A DNA stretch of 64,000 bases. Source: CAWINH01 sp963837425. GTDB lineage: Bacteria > Chloroflexota > Limnocylindria > QHBO01. The position numbers were made by a program, and so were the translations under genes. Under the pieces are notes generated by a model. That model saw only the letters and a list, made by a program, of their open reading frames with translations, ran no database searches and was not told the DNA's origin. The DNA lies in assembly GCA_963837425.1 (NCBI GenBank), contig CAWINH010000005.1:186001-250000 (forward strand). The letters run 5' to 3'. Positions 24,810-32,939 of the stretch are shown in pieces (positions within the stretch are counted from its first letter, which is position 1; every line of letters begins with the position of its first letter).

Positions 24810-25634
24810 GTGCAGCTGCTCGCCGTGGACATTGGCAACACGAACGTCACGCTGGGGCTCTTCTCGGACGGAGAGCTGGCCGGCTCGTGGCGCGCCACCA
24901 GTCGACCAACGGCGACCGCGGACGAGCTCGCGACGCTGACCACCGGGATGCTCGCCCTCGACGGCCACGCCCTTCGCGACCTCGACGCCGTGGCGCTCGC
25001 ATCCGTCGTGCCGCCGCTCACCGCCGGCTTCGGCCAATTCGTCCGGGATCGCGCCGGCCTCGAACCGACGATCGTGGATGCCGCGGCCCTGGTCGGAGTG
25101 CTCCAGATCGAGATCGATCGCCCATCGGAGGCCGGTGCCGACCGGCTGGCGAACGCGCTCGCGGCGAGGACCGAGCACGGCGGCCCGGCGATCGTCGTGG
25201 ACCTCGGCACGAGCACGAACTTCGACCTCGTCGACGCCACCGGCGCCTACATCGGAGGGGCCATCGCCCCCGGCCTCGGGCTCTCGATGGAGGCGCTCGT
25301 CAGCTCCGCGTCGAAGCTGCCGCGCATCGAGCTCCGGCGGCCGCCGCACGCGATCGGCACGAACACGGTGCACGCCATGCAGAGCGGGACCCTGCTCGGG
25401 TACATCGGCCTCGTGAGCGGACTCCTCACCGCGCTGCGCGGCGAGCTGCTCGAGCGCTCCCCGGCAGGGAGCCGGGTCACGGTGATCGCCACCGGCGGCT
25501 ACACCCACGACAGCTGGCTGGCCGACGTCCCCGGCATCGACGCCATTGAGCCCGACCTGACGCTGCGCGGCATCCGCTACGCGTGGGAGGCGATCCACGC
25601 CGCAACCGGCGCGGCTGCGGGTGGCGAGCGGTGA
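24810..25634 (+). CDS. coaX: type III pantothenate kinase
   Basis: 274 residues from GTG 24810. First step of CoA synthesis: ATP-dependent phosphorylation of pantothenate. ASKHA-fold signatures: LLAVDIGNTNVTLGLF, EAGADRLANALAA (substrate-binding GADR), VVDLGTSTNFDLVD (phosphate 2 loop, where DFGTATT is common) and IATGGYTHD. All key acidic residues are there. It leads the operon coaX-coaBC-panC-like, and the stop overlaps the GTG of coaBC. Confidence 0.95.
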   Translation: MQLLAVDIGNTNVTLGLFSDGELAGSWRATSRPTATADELATLTTGMLALDGHALRDLDAVALASVVPPLTAGFGQFVRDRAGLEPTIVDAAALVGVLQIEIDRPSEAGADRLANALAARTEHGGPAIVVDLGTSTNFDLVDATGAYIGGAIAPGLGLSMEALVSSASKLPRIELRRPPHAIGTNTVHAMQSGTLLGYIGLVSGLLTALRGELLERSPAGSRVTVIATGGYTHDSWLADVPGIDAIEPDLTLRGIRYAWEAIHAATGAAAGGER

Positions 25635-26896
25635 GCGGTGAGCGCGGGCCGCTCGTCGGGCGACGCGTGATCCTTGGCGTCTCTGGCAGCATCGCCGCCT
25701 ACAAGGCCGTGGGCCTGGCACGCCTCCTCGCCGAACGCGGCGCCACCGTGGATGTCGCGATGACCGCCGCTGCCACCGCGTTCGTGTCGCCGCTGACCTT
25801 CGCCTCGCTCACCCACCGGCCAGTCATCACCGACGTCATGGCGCTCGATCCCGATCAGCAGATCGCGCACGTCGAGCTGGCCGAGGCGGCCGATGCCGTG
25901 GTCCTGGCGCCCGCCACCGCCAACCTCCTGGCCGAGCTGGCCGCCGGTCTCGTGGGGTCGGCCCCCGCCGCCATCGTGTGCGCCACCCGGGCGCCGGTGG
26001 TCATTGCGCCCGCCATGGACGCCGGGATGTGGACGCACCCCGCCACCCAGCGCAATACCGAGACGCTCCGCAGCTTCGGGTATCGCATCGTCGAGCCCGA
26101 GGTCGGTGCCCTGGCCAGCGGGCTGACCGGAGTCGGACGGCTCGCCGAGCCGTCCGAGATCGCGGACGCGGTGGAGCACCTCTTCGCGCGAGCCGGCGAC
26201 CTCGATGGGCTGCAGGTCGTCGTCAGCGCCGGAGGCACGCGCGAGCCGCTCGACCCGGTGCGCTTCATCGGCAACCGTTCGAGCGGCAAGATGGGCGTGG
26301 CGATCGCCGAGGCGGCCCGCGACCGGGGCGCCACCGTGACGCTCGTGGCCGGGGCGATGAGCGTTCCGCCGCCGCGTGGCGTGGCGGTGCTCGAGGCGAC
26401 CACCGCCGCGGCGATGCGCGAGGTCGTCCTGCGCACCGCGGCAGCCGCCGACATCCTCGTCATGGCGGCGGCGGTCGCCGACTTCGCGCCGCGCCAGCCG
26501 TCGGCTCGGAAGATCAAGCGCGCCGGCGACGCGCTCCAGGTCGAGCTGGTACCGAACCCGGACATCGTGGCCGAGGTCGCGGAGATGCCGGAGGGCGTGC
26601 GGCCCTTCCTCATCGGCTTCGCCGCCGAAAGCGATGACCTCGAGGCGAATGCCACCGGGAAGCTCCGCGACAAGGGCCTCGACCTCATCGTGGGCAACGT
26701 CGTGGGGGGGCCGTTCGACGCCATCGGCTCGGACGAGAACAAGGTCACCGTCTTCGGCGTCGAAGGGGCGCTCACCGACTGGCCGATGCTCCCCAAGCGA
26801 CAGGTCGCCGAGCGTCTGTGGGACCTCATTGGCGACCGCTTCCGCCGGGCGCGGGAGACCTCCGCCAGCCAGCAGACGCCCTCCCGGGAGGGGTAG
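25631..26896 (+). CDS. coaBC: bifunctional phosphopantothenoylcysteine decarboxylase/phosphopantothenate-cysteine ligase
   Basis: 421 residues from GTG 25631 (GTGA overlap with coaX). CoaC part: ILGVSGSIAAYKAVGLA, catalytic His in IAHVELAEAADAVVLAPATAN, PAMDAGMW (family PAMNxxMW, Asn to Asp) and flap LASGLTGVGRLAEP (Ser where many enzymes have Cys). CoaB part from about 190: SAGGTREPLDPVRFIGN, RSSGKMG, AAAVADFAP, KIKR, NPDIV and GFAAE. It makes 4'-phosphopantetheine from phosphopantothenate plus Cys. The altered CoaC residues occur in some other lineages, so activity is likely. Confidence 0.94.
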   Translation: MSGERGPLVGRRVILGVSGSIAAYKAVGLARLLAERGATVDVAMTAAATAFVSPLTFASLTHRPVITDVMALDPDQQIAHVELAEAADAVVLAPATANLLAELAAGLVGSAPAAIVCATRAPVVIAPAMDAGMWTHPATQRNTETLRSFGYRIVEPEVGALASGLTGVGRLAEPSEIADAVEHLFARAGDLDGLQVVVSAGGTREPLDPVRFIGNRSSGKMGVAIAEAARDRGATVTLVAGAMSVPPPRGVAVLEATTAAAMREVVLRTAAAADILVMAAAVADFAPRQPSARKIKRAGDALQVELVPNPDIVAEVAEMPEGVRPFLIGFAAESDDLEANATGKLRDKGLDLIVGNVVGGPFDAIGSDENKVTVFGVEGALTDWPMLPKRQVAERLWDLIGDRFRRARETSASQQTPSREG

Positions 26897-26898
26897 CC

Positions 26899-27753
26899 GT
26901 GCTCGTCATCCGCGACGTCGCCGAGCTCCGCGCGGCGATCCTCGAACGGCGCCTGGCCGGCGAGTCGGTCGGGTTCGTGCCGACCATGGGCATGCTCCAT
27001 GCCGGGCAACTGTCGCTCGTCCACCGCGCCCGCGCCGAGAATGGCTGCGTCGTCGTCAGCTGCTTCATGAAGCCCGAGGGGTTTCGCACCCTCGACGAGG
27101 GCAGCCGGCTGCCGCGCGACGAGGCGCGCGACCTGGCACTCCTCGAGCGCGATGGGGCCCACATCGTCTTCCTGCCGACCGCGGCAACCCTCTATCCGCC
27201 AGTCGATCGAACCCGGGTCAGCGTCGAGGGCCTGACCCGCCAGCTCGAGGGCGCGTCGCGGCCCGGCCACCTCGACGGCCTGACCACCGTGATGCTCAAG
27301 CTCACGAACCTCGTTGGGCCGGCGCGGCTGTACCTGGGCCAGAAGCACGCCCAGCAGGTCGTGGTCCTGCGGCGGATGATGGACGACCTGTTCATGAACG
27401 TGGAGCTCGTCGTGTGCCCGACCGTCCGTGACGAGGACGGCCTTGCTCTGTCGAGCGCGAATGCCGAGCTGACGATCGAGGAGCGGCACGCCGCGGGGTG
27501 CCTGCATGCGTCCCTGGCCGCGGCGCAGGCCGCGTACGACGCCGGCGAGCGATCTGCCGAGGTGCTGAGGGCCCGGATGGAAGCCGTCCTGGAAGATGAG
27601 CCGATGGCGCGGATCGACTACGTCAGCGTCGCCGACGCTGCCACCCTCGCCGAGCTGCAGCGGGTGACCGGGCCGGCGCTCGGGCTCGTGGCCGTGTGGA
27701 TCGGGCACACTCGGCTGACCGACAACGCGCCGCTGGCCTGGGACGTGGCCTGA
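26899..27753 (+). CDS. pantothenate synthetase (PanC)-like protein with altered active site
   Basis: 284 residues from GTG 26899, 2 bases after the coaBC stop. The PanC fold is clear throughout: FVPTMGMLHAGQLSLVHRA, EGASRPGHLDGLTTVMLKL, YLGQKHAQQV, PTVRDEDGLALSSAN. Several residues that bind ATP or pantoate in characterised PanC are changed. HxGH is HAGQ (Gln37), FVNPxQF is FMKPEGF (Lys58, Gly61), QKD is QKH (His150) and SSRN is SSAN (Ala187). It may use another substrate or be inactive. The operon place suggests a CoA link. The gene is full length with normal codon use. Confidence 0.85.
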   Translation: MLVIRDVAELRAAILERRLAGESVGFVPTMGMLHAGQLSLVHRARAENGCVVVSCFMKPEGFRTLDEGSRLPRDEARDLALLERDGAHIVFLPTAATLYPPVDRTRVSVEGLTRQLEGASRPGHLDGLTTVMLKLTNLVGPARLYLGQKHAQQVVVLRRMMDDLFMNVELVVCPTVRDEDGLALSSANAELTIEERHAAGCLHASLAAAQAAYDAGERSAEVLRARMEAVLEDEPMARIDYVSVADAATLAELQRVTGPALGLVAVWIGHTRLTDNAPLAWDVA

Positions 27754-27850
27754 GGGGCACAAAGTACTAGTGACCGCTGGCCCCGTGTCCCTATCATGCA
27801 GGGCGTCACCGCGGACCCGGTACGCGACCGGGATCGCCCCGCGGCGCACG

Positions 27851-27883
27851 AGGAGGCCGGCGAGTGCCCACGCCCGGCCTCCT
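27851..27883. terminator. bidirectional hairpin between convergent panC-like and HhH-GPD genes
   Basis: AGGAGGCCGG (27851-27860) pairs perfectly with CCGGCCTCCT (27874-27883) around a 13-base loop. A short T/C run follows on the plus strand. Confidence 0.6.
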
Positions 27884-27909
27884 TCCTGCGTTCGGAAGGC
27901 GCCGCCGCC

Positions 27910-28488
27910 TCAGCCGGCCGCCTGGCGCATCGCCGCCTTGTGCGCCCGCTTCGCCGCCTGGTAGCGCTCGAGCGCCTCGGGCGAGTCGACGTCCCCGAGG
28001 GTGGGGTGCCGGGGCAGGACCGCCTCCAGGCCGGGAAGCTGGAGGCCGAAGCGCCGCGCCAGGATCGCGAGCAGCGAGTTCGCCTTCATCTCGCCGAACG
28101 ACGGCAGGGCGAGCAGCCGGCGGCGAAGGTCGGCCCCGTCCGCGGCATCGGTCCACACCATCGCGGCATCGCCGCCGTACGTGTCGACCAGGTAGAGGCA
28201 CAGGGCGCGAACGCGCGTGGCCATGGCTCCCGGGAAGCGGTGCAGCGCCGGCCGCTCGCGGAAGATACGGTCCAGCTCGGCGGGGTCCATCGCCGCGATC
28301 CGCAGCGGGTCGAGGTGGCCGAGGCGCCGACGCAGCTCGAGCGGGCCGGAAAAGGCCTTGCCGACGCTCACCTGCTGGTCGAGCGCGAAGCCGATGAGCA
28401 GCGCGAGCGGGTCGGTGGCGAGCAGGCGATCCGCTTCCGCGTCCCCGGTGAAGAAGAGCCGGTCGACCGGCAGCGTGGCAGCGTTCAT
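27910..28488 (-). CDS. HhH-GPD superfamily base-excision-repair-like protein
   Basis: 192 residues from ATG 28488. LFFTGDAEADRLLATDPLALL, IGFALDQQVSVGKAFSGP and LPSFGEMKANSLLAILARRFG match the uncharacterised HhH-GPD family (TIGR03252 type) of Actinobacteria and relatives. The HhH element (ALPSFGEMKA) is present, but the catalytic Lys/Asp pair of classical glycosylases is not obvious. The tail is Lys/Arg/Ala-rich (AAKRAHKAAMRQAAG). DNA binding is likely, base excision unproven. TAGGAT lies 7 bases before the ATG (leaderless). Confidence 0.85.
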   Translation of the reverse strand: MNAATLPVDRLFFTGDAEADRLLATDPLALLIGFALDQQVSVGKAFSGPLELRRRLGHLDPLRIAAMDPAELDRIFRERPALHRFPGAMATRVRALCLYLVDTYGGDAAMVWTDAADGADLRRRLLALPSFGEMKANSLLAILARRFGLQLPGLEAVLPRHPTLGDVDSPEALERYQAAKRAHKAAMRQAAG

Positions 28489-28495
28489 GGCGCGC

Positions 28496-28501
28496 ATCCT
28501 A
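28496..28501 (-). promoter_or_regulatory. leaderless -10 of the HhH-GPD gene
   Basis: TAGGAT, 7 nt, ATG 28488 on the minus strand. Confidence 0.65.
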
Positions 28502-28520
28502 GCGCACCGCCGGTGGGAGT

Positions 28521-29618
28521 CTAGAGGCGCGCCAGGAGCGCGTCCGCATTGAGCGCCGCGCCGACGAGCTTCTTGATGGTGGCGATCTTCTCCGCGTCGC
28601 CCGGGTGGGTCTTGACCAGGGTGTCGTCGACCGCCTGGGCGGTGCGGAATGTATCGGATTCCACGACGTAGGCGAAGAGGTCCGCCGCGCGCATCGCGTC
28701 GAGGATGCGATCGGGCGGCATGAGCCCGCCGGTCAGCACCAGTCCGGCCACCACCGGGTCGCCGGACTGGGACTCGGCGTTCAGCTCAAGGCAGGCCTCG
28801 AGCAGGTCGTCGCGATCACCCGGGGTGATCAGCAGGGTGCGGTCTCCGAGCAGCGGCCGCGCGTGCTCGACGCGCATGGCGCCGATCGCCACGCGGCCGA
28901 TCGTCATCCCCGGCCGCGCGCTCCCGCTCACGAGCCGCCCATCGAGGTGGGTCTCGATCAGCTCCAGCGAGGGGTTGATGAGGAAGCGGCTGTACGGGAT
29001 GCAGCCGAGCAGCTCGACGCCGTGCTGTGCAAGGCCGGCGGCCAGGATCTCGGGCAGGTCGGGGTGGGTCCCGGTGTCGACCTTGTTGACGATGGCGCCC
29101 AGGATGCGCACGCCCTCGCGTTCGAAGAGGGCCTGGTTGAGGACGATCTCGTCGATCGGGCGGCCAACCCCGCCCTCGCTGACGATGATGACCGGCGCGT
29201 CGAGCATGGCCGCGACCCGCGCGTTCGAGAGGCCGATGACCGCGCCCACCCCAGCGTGGCCGGTCCCCTCGATGAGCACGACGTCCTTGTCCGCGGCGAC
29301 CGATCGGTCCGCGGCGAGTACCGTCGCGTCGAGGTCATCGTGGATCTTCCCCATCACGTAGTCGCTCGTGAAGTGCCTGGGGAGCGTGATCGGGCTCATC
29401 TGCGCGAGGGGGTCGGGAAGGTCGAAGACCGCCTTCATGAGGACCGCGTCCTCGTCGGCGCGGGTCCCGTCCACCAGGAGGTACCGCTGTCCGACGGGCT
29501 TGAGAAAGCCGAGCCGGCGGCCACGCTGCGCGATTGCCGCCGCCAGCCCCAGCGAGGTCGTCGTCTTGCCTCGATTCTGGCCGGTCGCCGCCAGGAAGAC
29601 CCGCCGGGCGGCGGTCAT
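28521..29618 (-). CDS. BioD-like P-loop/DRTGG protein (phosphotransacetylase N-terminal-like)
   Basis: 365 residues from ATG 29618. N-terminal dethiobiotin-synthetase-like ATPase domain: FLAATGQNRGKTTTSLGLAA (P-loop), KPVGQRYL, VLIEGTGHAGVGAVIGLSNA, IIVSEGGVGRPIDEI and NKVDTGTHPD. A DRTGG domain follows (about 215-330; GDRTLLITPGDRDDLLEA, GLVLTGGLMPPD). This is the N-terminal regulatory arrangement of large phosphotransacetylases, here without the Pta catalytic domain. It overlaps the upstream hypothetical gene (ATGA) and is probably a nucleotide-sensing or regulatory protein. Confidence 0.85.
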   Translation of the reverse strand: MTAARRVFLAATGQNRGKTTTSLGLAAAIAQRGRRLGFLKPVGQRYLLVDGTRADEDAVLMKAVFDLPDPLAQMSPITLPRHFTSDYVMGKIHDDLDATVLAADRSVAADKDVVLIEGTGHAGVGAVIGLSNARVAAMLDAPVIIVSEGGVGRPIDEIVLNQALFEREGVRILGAIVNKVDTGTHPDLPEILAAGLAQHGVELLGCIPYSRFLINPSLELIETHLDGRLVSGSARPGMTIGRVAIGAMRVEHARPLLGDRTLLITPGDRDDLLEACLELNAESQSGDPVVAGLVLTGGLMPPDRILDAMRAADLFAYVVESDTFRTAQAVDDTLVKTHPGDAEKIATIKKLVGAALNADALLARL

Positions 29619-30220
29619 CGGGCTGAGCTGGTCCGCCGCTCGAGGAGCTCGATCGCCTCGCGGAGGCGTCGGATCAGCTCCGGGTCCACCATCTCCGGCT
29701 CGAGGTGCTCGCCGAGGCGCTCCATCATGTCGGCCGCCACGGTGAGCAGCACGTCGGCATCGGCGATGAAGAACTGGGGTTCGTTGTTGTAGCGGACGAG
29801 CGTCAACCGCCCCTGGAGGGTCGAGCCGCCCTCCGCGTGGAGAACCTGGGTCCCGAAGTTGTGGCCCTGGATGCCGTCCGGGTTGTTCAGGAAGTTCAGC
29901 GCGTTGTCGATGGCCAGCCCGAAGCGGGCCCGCCAGCCCACGATCCGCTCGTGCACCTCCGCCTGGAGGCCGATCTCCCCGACCTCCTCGAAGACCTCGC
30001 GGGTCACGGTCAGCAGGCCGACGAGCGTGGAGCCGGCCCGGTTGCCGAGCATGACCTGCAGCGAGCGCTCGAGGGTGAAGACGTCCGAGTCGAAGCGCGG
30101 CGAGGTGGTGACCTCCGCGAGGAGATCCTCCACGTTGTCGAGCGCGCCGGGATCGGCGAGCGCCGTGGCGAGGTTCAGGATCTCCTCGCGGAACAGGAAC
30201 CGCTCTTCGTGGTCGAGCAT
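29615..30220 (-). CDS. hypothetical protein, 201 residues, partner of the BioD-like gene
   Basis: ATG 30220 (MLDHEERFLFREEILNLATAL). Mostly helical N-terminal half with acidic runs (ALDNVEDLLAEVTTS), then a beta-rich segment (GSTLQGRLTLVRYNNEPQFFI in part) and a C-terminal helix rich in Glu/Arg (ELIRRLREAIELLERRTSS). No domain, signal peptide or membrane segment recognised. The stop overlaps the start of the BioD-like gene by four bases, so translation is coupled. Function unknown; likely acts with that ATPase. Confidence 0.78.
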   Translation of the reverse strand: MLDHEERFLFREEILNLATALADPGALDNVEDLLAEVTTSPRFDSDVFTLERSLQVMLGNRAGSTLVGLLTVTREVFEEVGEIGLQAEVHERIVGWRARFGLAIDNALNFLNNPDGIQGHNFGTQVLHAEGGSTLQGRLTLVRYNNEPQFFIADADVLLTVAADMMERLGEHLEPEMVDPELIRRLREAIELLERRTSSAR

Positions 30221-30258
30221 CGCACCGCCCTCCGCTCGTTCCGGGTTGAAAACAGATC

Positions 30259-30283
30259 GGGCGCCGGCCAGGCGCCGGCGCCC
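30259..30283 (-). terminator. Rho-independent terminator of glutamate dehydrogenase
   Basis: Ten-bp perfect stem GGGCGCCGGC/GCCGGCGCCC with a 5-base loop. On the minus strand it is followed by GATCTGTTTTC, a T-rich tail. It lies about 19 bases after the gdhA stop. Confidence 0.85.
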
Positions 30284-30301
30284 GAATCGGCCTGACTGAT
30301 C

Positions 30302-31570
30302 CTAGGGGTACAGCCCTCGCAGCTGGGTCGCCTCCGCCACGCGGGCCACGGCGACCATGTACGCCGCGGTCCGCATGTCGACCTCGTGGACGTCGCTCAT
30401 CTCGTACACCGAGTCGAAGGCGCGGTCCATGATGCCCTTCAGCGACTCGTTGATCCGCTCCTCGGTCCAGAAGAAGCTCTGCATGTCCTGGACCCATTCG
30501 AAGTAGCTGACCGTGACGCCGCCGGCGTTGCACAGGATGTCCGGGATGAGGAAGATGCCGCGCTCGTGGAGGATGGCATCCGCCTCTGGCGTGGTCGGTC
30601 CGTTCGCCGCCTCGGCCACGATCTTGGCCTTGATGCGCGGCGCATTCGCCTGCGTGATCTGGTTCTCGAGGGCGGCCGGGACGAGGATCTCGCAGTCGAG
30701 CTCGAGCAGCGCGCTGTTGCTGATCTCCTCGCTGCCCGGGAAGCCGACCACCGTGTTGTGCTCCGCCTTCCAGGCGTTCACCTTGGACGGGTCGAGCCCG
30801 GCCGGGTTGTAGATCCCGCCGGTGCTGTCGCTGACGGCGATGATCGTCGAGCCCTCGGCGGCCAGCAGCTGCGCCGCGATCGACCCTGCGTTGCCGTAGC
30901 CCTGGATCGCGACCCGCGCCCCGGCGAGCGGGATGTTGCGCTTCTTGCTCGCCTGTATCAGCGTGAAGACCGCGCCCCTCGCGGTCGCTTCGTTGCGGCC
31001 AAGGGAACCGCCGACTGCGATCGGCTTGCCGGTCACCACGCCGCTGATCGTGTAGCCGTGATGCATGGAGAAGGTGTCCATGATCCAGGCCATCGTCTGG
31101 GCGTTCGTGTTGACGTCCGGGGCCGGGATGTCACGATCCGGACCGATGAGCGGACTGATCTCGGTGGCGTAGCGCCGGGTCAGGCCCTCGAGCTCCCGGA
31201 TCGAGAGCTTCTTGGGGTCGACGATGACCCCTCCCTTGCCGCCTCCGTACGGGATGTTCACGACCGCGCACTTCCAGGTCATCCACATCGACAGGGCGCG
31301 TACCTCGTCGAGCGTGACGTCCTGGTGGTAGCGGATTCCACCCTTGGCCGGGCCGCGCGCAACATTGTGCTGCACCCGGTAGCCGGTGAAGACCTCGACG
31401 TGTCCGTCGTCCATCGTCACCGGGAAGTTCACGGTGAGCTCCCGCTTCGGGACACGGAGAACGCGCCGCAGACCCTGATCGAGGTCGAGTCGCTCAGCCG
31501 CATGGTCGAACTGTGACTGGGCCACTGCCCAGATGTTCGGCGCCGCGGCAACGGTATTCGAAGTAACCAT
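30302..31570 (-). CDS. gdhA: glutamate dehydrogenase (catalytic form)
   Basis: 422 residues from ATG 31570. Oxidises glutamate to 2-oxoglutarate with NAD(P). Substrate Lys76 in GPAKGGIRYH, Lys100 in MTWKCAVV, catalytic Lys112 in IPYGGGKGGVIVDP, Asp in IPAPDVNTN, then the Rossmann motif IQGYGNAGSIAAQLLA and EAANGPTTPEAD. All catalytic residues are present. GTG 31603 is a second possible start; it overlaps the stop of a 7-codon mini-ORF in the leader. A near-copy at 58.2-59.5 kb has lost its catalytic lysines. Confidence 0.96.
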   Translation of the reverse strand: MVTSNTVAAAPNIWAVAQSQFDHAAERLDLDQGLRRVLRVPKRELTVNFPVTMDDGHVEVFTGYRVQHNVARGPAKGGIRYHQDVTLDEVRALSMWMTWKCAVVNIPYGGGKGGVIVDPKKLSIRELEGLTRRYATEISPLIGPDRDIPAPDVNTNAQTMAWIMDTFSMHHGYTISGVVTGKPIAVGGSLGRNEATARGAVFTLIQASKKRNIPLAGARVAIQGYGNAGSIAAQLLAAEGSTIIAVSDSTGGIYNPAGLDPSKVNAWKAEHNTVVGFPGSEEISNSALLELDCEILVPAALENQITQANAPRIKAKIVAEAANGPTTPEADAILHERGIFLIPDILCNAGGVTVSYFEWVQDMQSFFWTEERINESLKGIMDRAFDSVYEMSDVHEVDMRTAAYMVAVARVAEATQLRGLYP

Positions 31571-31599
31571 CGGCGTGCCTGTGTGAGCCTCCTGGTCTC

Positions 31600-31662
31600 T
31601 CACGCCGCGACGCCTCCGCTCATCTTGCGGGAGCGGGCCGCAGCGCGAGCGGCCCGATTATA
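31600..31662 (-). promoter_or_regulatory. gdhA leader: TATAAT -10, hairpin and mini-ORF
   Basis: TATAAT (31662-31657) is a perfect -10. Right after it GGGCCGC/GCGGCCC (31655-31635) forms a 7-bp stem with a 7-base loop. Then a mini-ORF MSGGVAA-stop (31623-31600) ends in GTGA, overlapping GTG 31603 in the gdhA frame. Confidence 0.6.
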
Positions 31663-31728
31663 GGCAGCCCTTCACGTGCGGCGGCAGGTGCCGAAGGTCC
31701 CGCGCTCGCGGTGCCGAACGGCGCGGGC

Positions 31729-32919
31729 TCAGCGAAGCGGTTCGACCGCCTCCACGGCAAGCGCGACGGCCCCGCCGCCGCCGAGGCAGAGCGTGGCAAG
31801 CCCGCGCCGGCCCGCCCGCCGACGCAGCTCGTACAGGAGCGTGGTCAGCACCCTGGCACCCGATGCGCCGATCGGGTGGCCGAGCGCAATCGCCCCACCG
31901 TTGACGTTGACCCGGTCCCAGTCGAAGCCCAGCGCGTTGCCATCGGCGAGGACCTGGGCGGCGAACGCCTCGTTGATCTCGATCAGGTCGAACGTATCGA
32001 GAGTGGTGCCGAGCTTTTCGAGGAGGCGGCGAACGCCCTGGATCGGCGCCTCGAAGAGCCACTCGGGAGCGACATCGGCCTGCGCATAGCCGAGGATCCG
32101 GGCCATCGGCTGCGCGCCATCGAGAGCATCCCCGGAAGCGAGCACTAGCGCCGCCGCTCCGTCGGTGATGCCCGGCGCATTGCCCGCGGTGACCGTACCG
32201 CCGTCCGGCTGGAAGGCCGGCTTCAGCCGGGCGAGCGCCTCCAGCGTCGTGTCAGCCCGCGGATTCTCGTCGAGCTCCACCGTCGTCACGGCGCCCTTGC
32301 GGCCCTGCACCGTGACCGGCACGATCTCGTCACTGAAGCGTCCCGCCTGCTGGGCGGCGAGCGCGCGCTCGTGTGAGCGAAGCGCGAGCTCGTCCTGAGC
32401 CTCGCGGCTCACCTCGTGCTTGGCCGCCACACGTTCGGCATGCACGCCCATGTGCACGTCGCAGGTCGCGCACCACAGTCCGTCATGAACGGTGGCGTCG
32501 ACGAGCGTCGCGTTCCCCAGCCGGTAGCCGGTCCGCGCCCCGGGCAGCAGGTACGGGCCGAGGTTCATGTTCTCCATCCCTCCGGCCACGATCACGCTCG
32601 CGTCCCCGGCGCGGATGGCTGCCGAACCCATCATCACCGCCTTGAGACCGGACCCGCACACCTTGTTGATCGTCGTGGCGCTGACGCTCTCGGGCAGCCC
32701 CGCCTTGAGGGCCGCCTGGCGGGCCGGTGCCTGGCCCGCGCCGGCCTGCAGCACCTGGCCCATGATCGCCTCGTCGACGCGCTCGGGCGCAATGCGGGCC
32801 CGCTCGACCGCGGCCCGGATGGCCACCGCGCCGAGCTCGGTGGCCGGCACCGTCGACAGGCCGCCGCCGAACTTGCCGATCGGGGTCCTGGCGGCGGACA
32901 GGATGTATACGTCGCTCAT
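31729..32919 (-). CDS. acetyl-CoA acetyltransferase (thiolase)
   Basis: 396 residues from ATG 32919. Thiolase of beta-oxidation or acetoacetyl-CoA synthesis. Active-site Cys in NKVCGSGLKAVM near 89, INEAFAAQVLA, His in NGGAIALGHPIGASGAR, and the C-terminal Cys in TLCLGGGGAVAL (usually CxGGGxG). The quartet is complete. It follows fadD by 20 bases but has its own leaderless promoter (TACCAT 6 bases before ATG). It ends the beta-oxidation cluster. Confidence 0.95.
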   Translation of the reverse strand: MSDVYILSAARTPIGKFGGGLSTVPATELGAVAIRAAVERARIAPERVDEAIMGQVLQAGAGQAPARQAALKAGLPESVSATTINKVCGSGLKAVMMGSAAIRAGDASVIVAGGMENMNLGPYLLPGARTGYRLGNATLVDATVHDGLWCATCDVHMGVHAERVAAKHEVSREAQDELALRSHERALAAQQAGRFSDEIVPVTVQGRKGAVTTVELDENPRADTTLEALARLKPAFQPDGGTVTAGNAPGITDGAAALVLASGDALDGAQPMARILGYAQADVAPEWLFEAPIQGVRRLLEKLGTTLDTFDLIEINEAFAAQVLADGNALGFDWDRVNVNGGAIALGHPIGASGARVLTTLLYELRRRAGRRGLATLCLGGGGAVALAVEAVEPLR

Positions 32920-32925
32920 AGACGC

Positions 32926-32931
32926 ATGGTA
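32926..32931 (-). promoter_or_regulatory. leaderless -10 of the thiolase gene
   Basis: TACCAT, 6 nt, ATG 32919 on the minus strand, inside the 20-base gap after the ligase stop. Confidence 0.55.
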
Positions 32932-32939
32932 CTCCGGCG

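Noticed and set aside
25855..27849. 664-codon open frame on the minus strand
   Set aside because: Antisense to coaBC and panC, which have clear family motifs on the plus strand.
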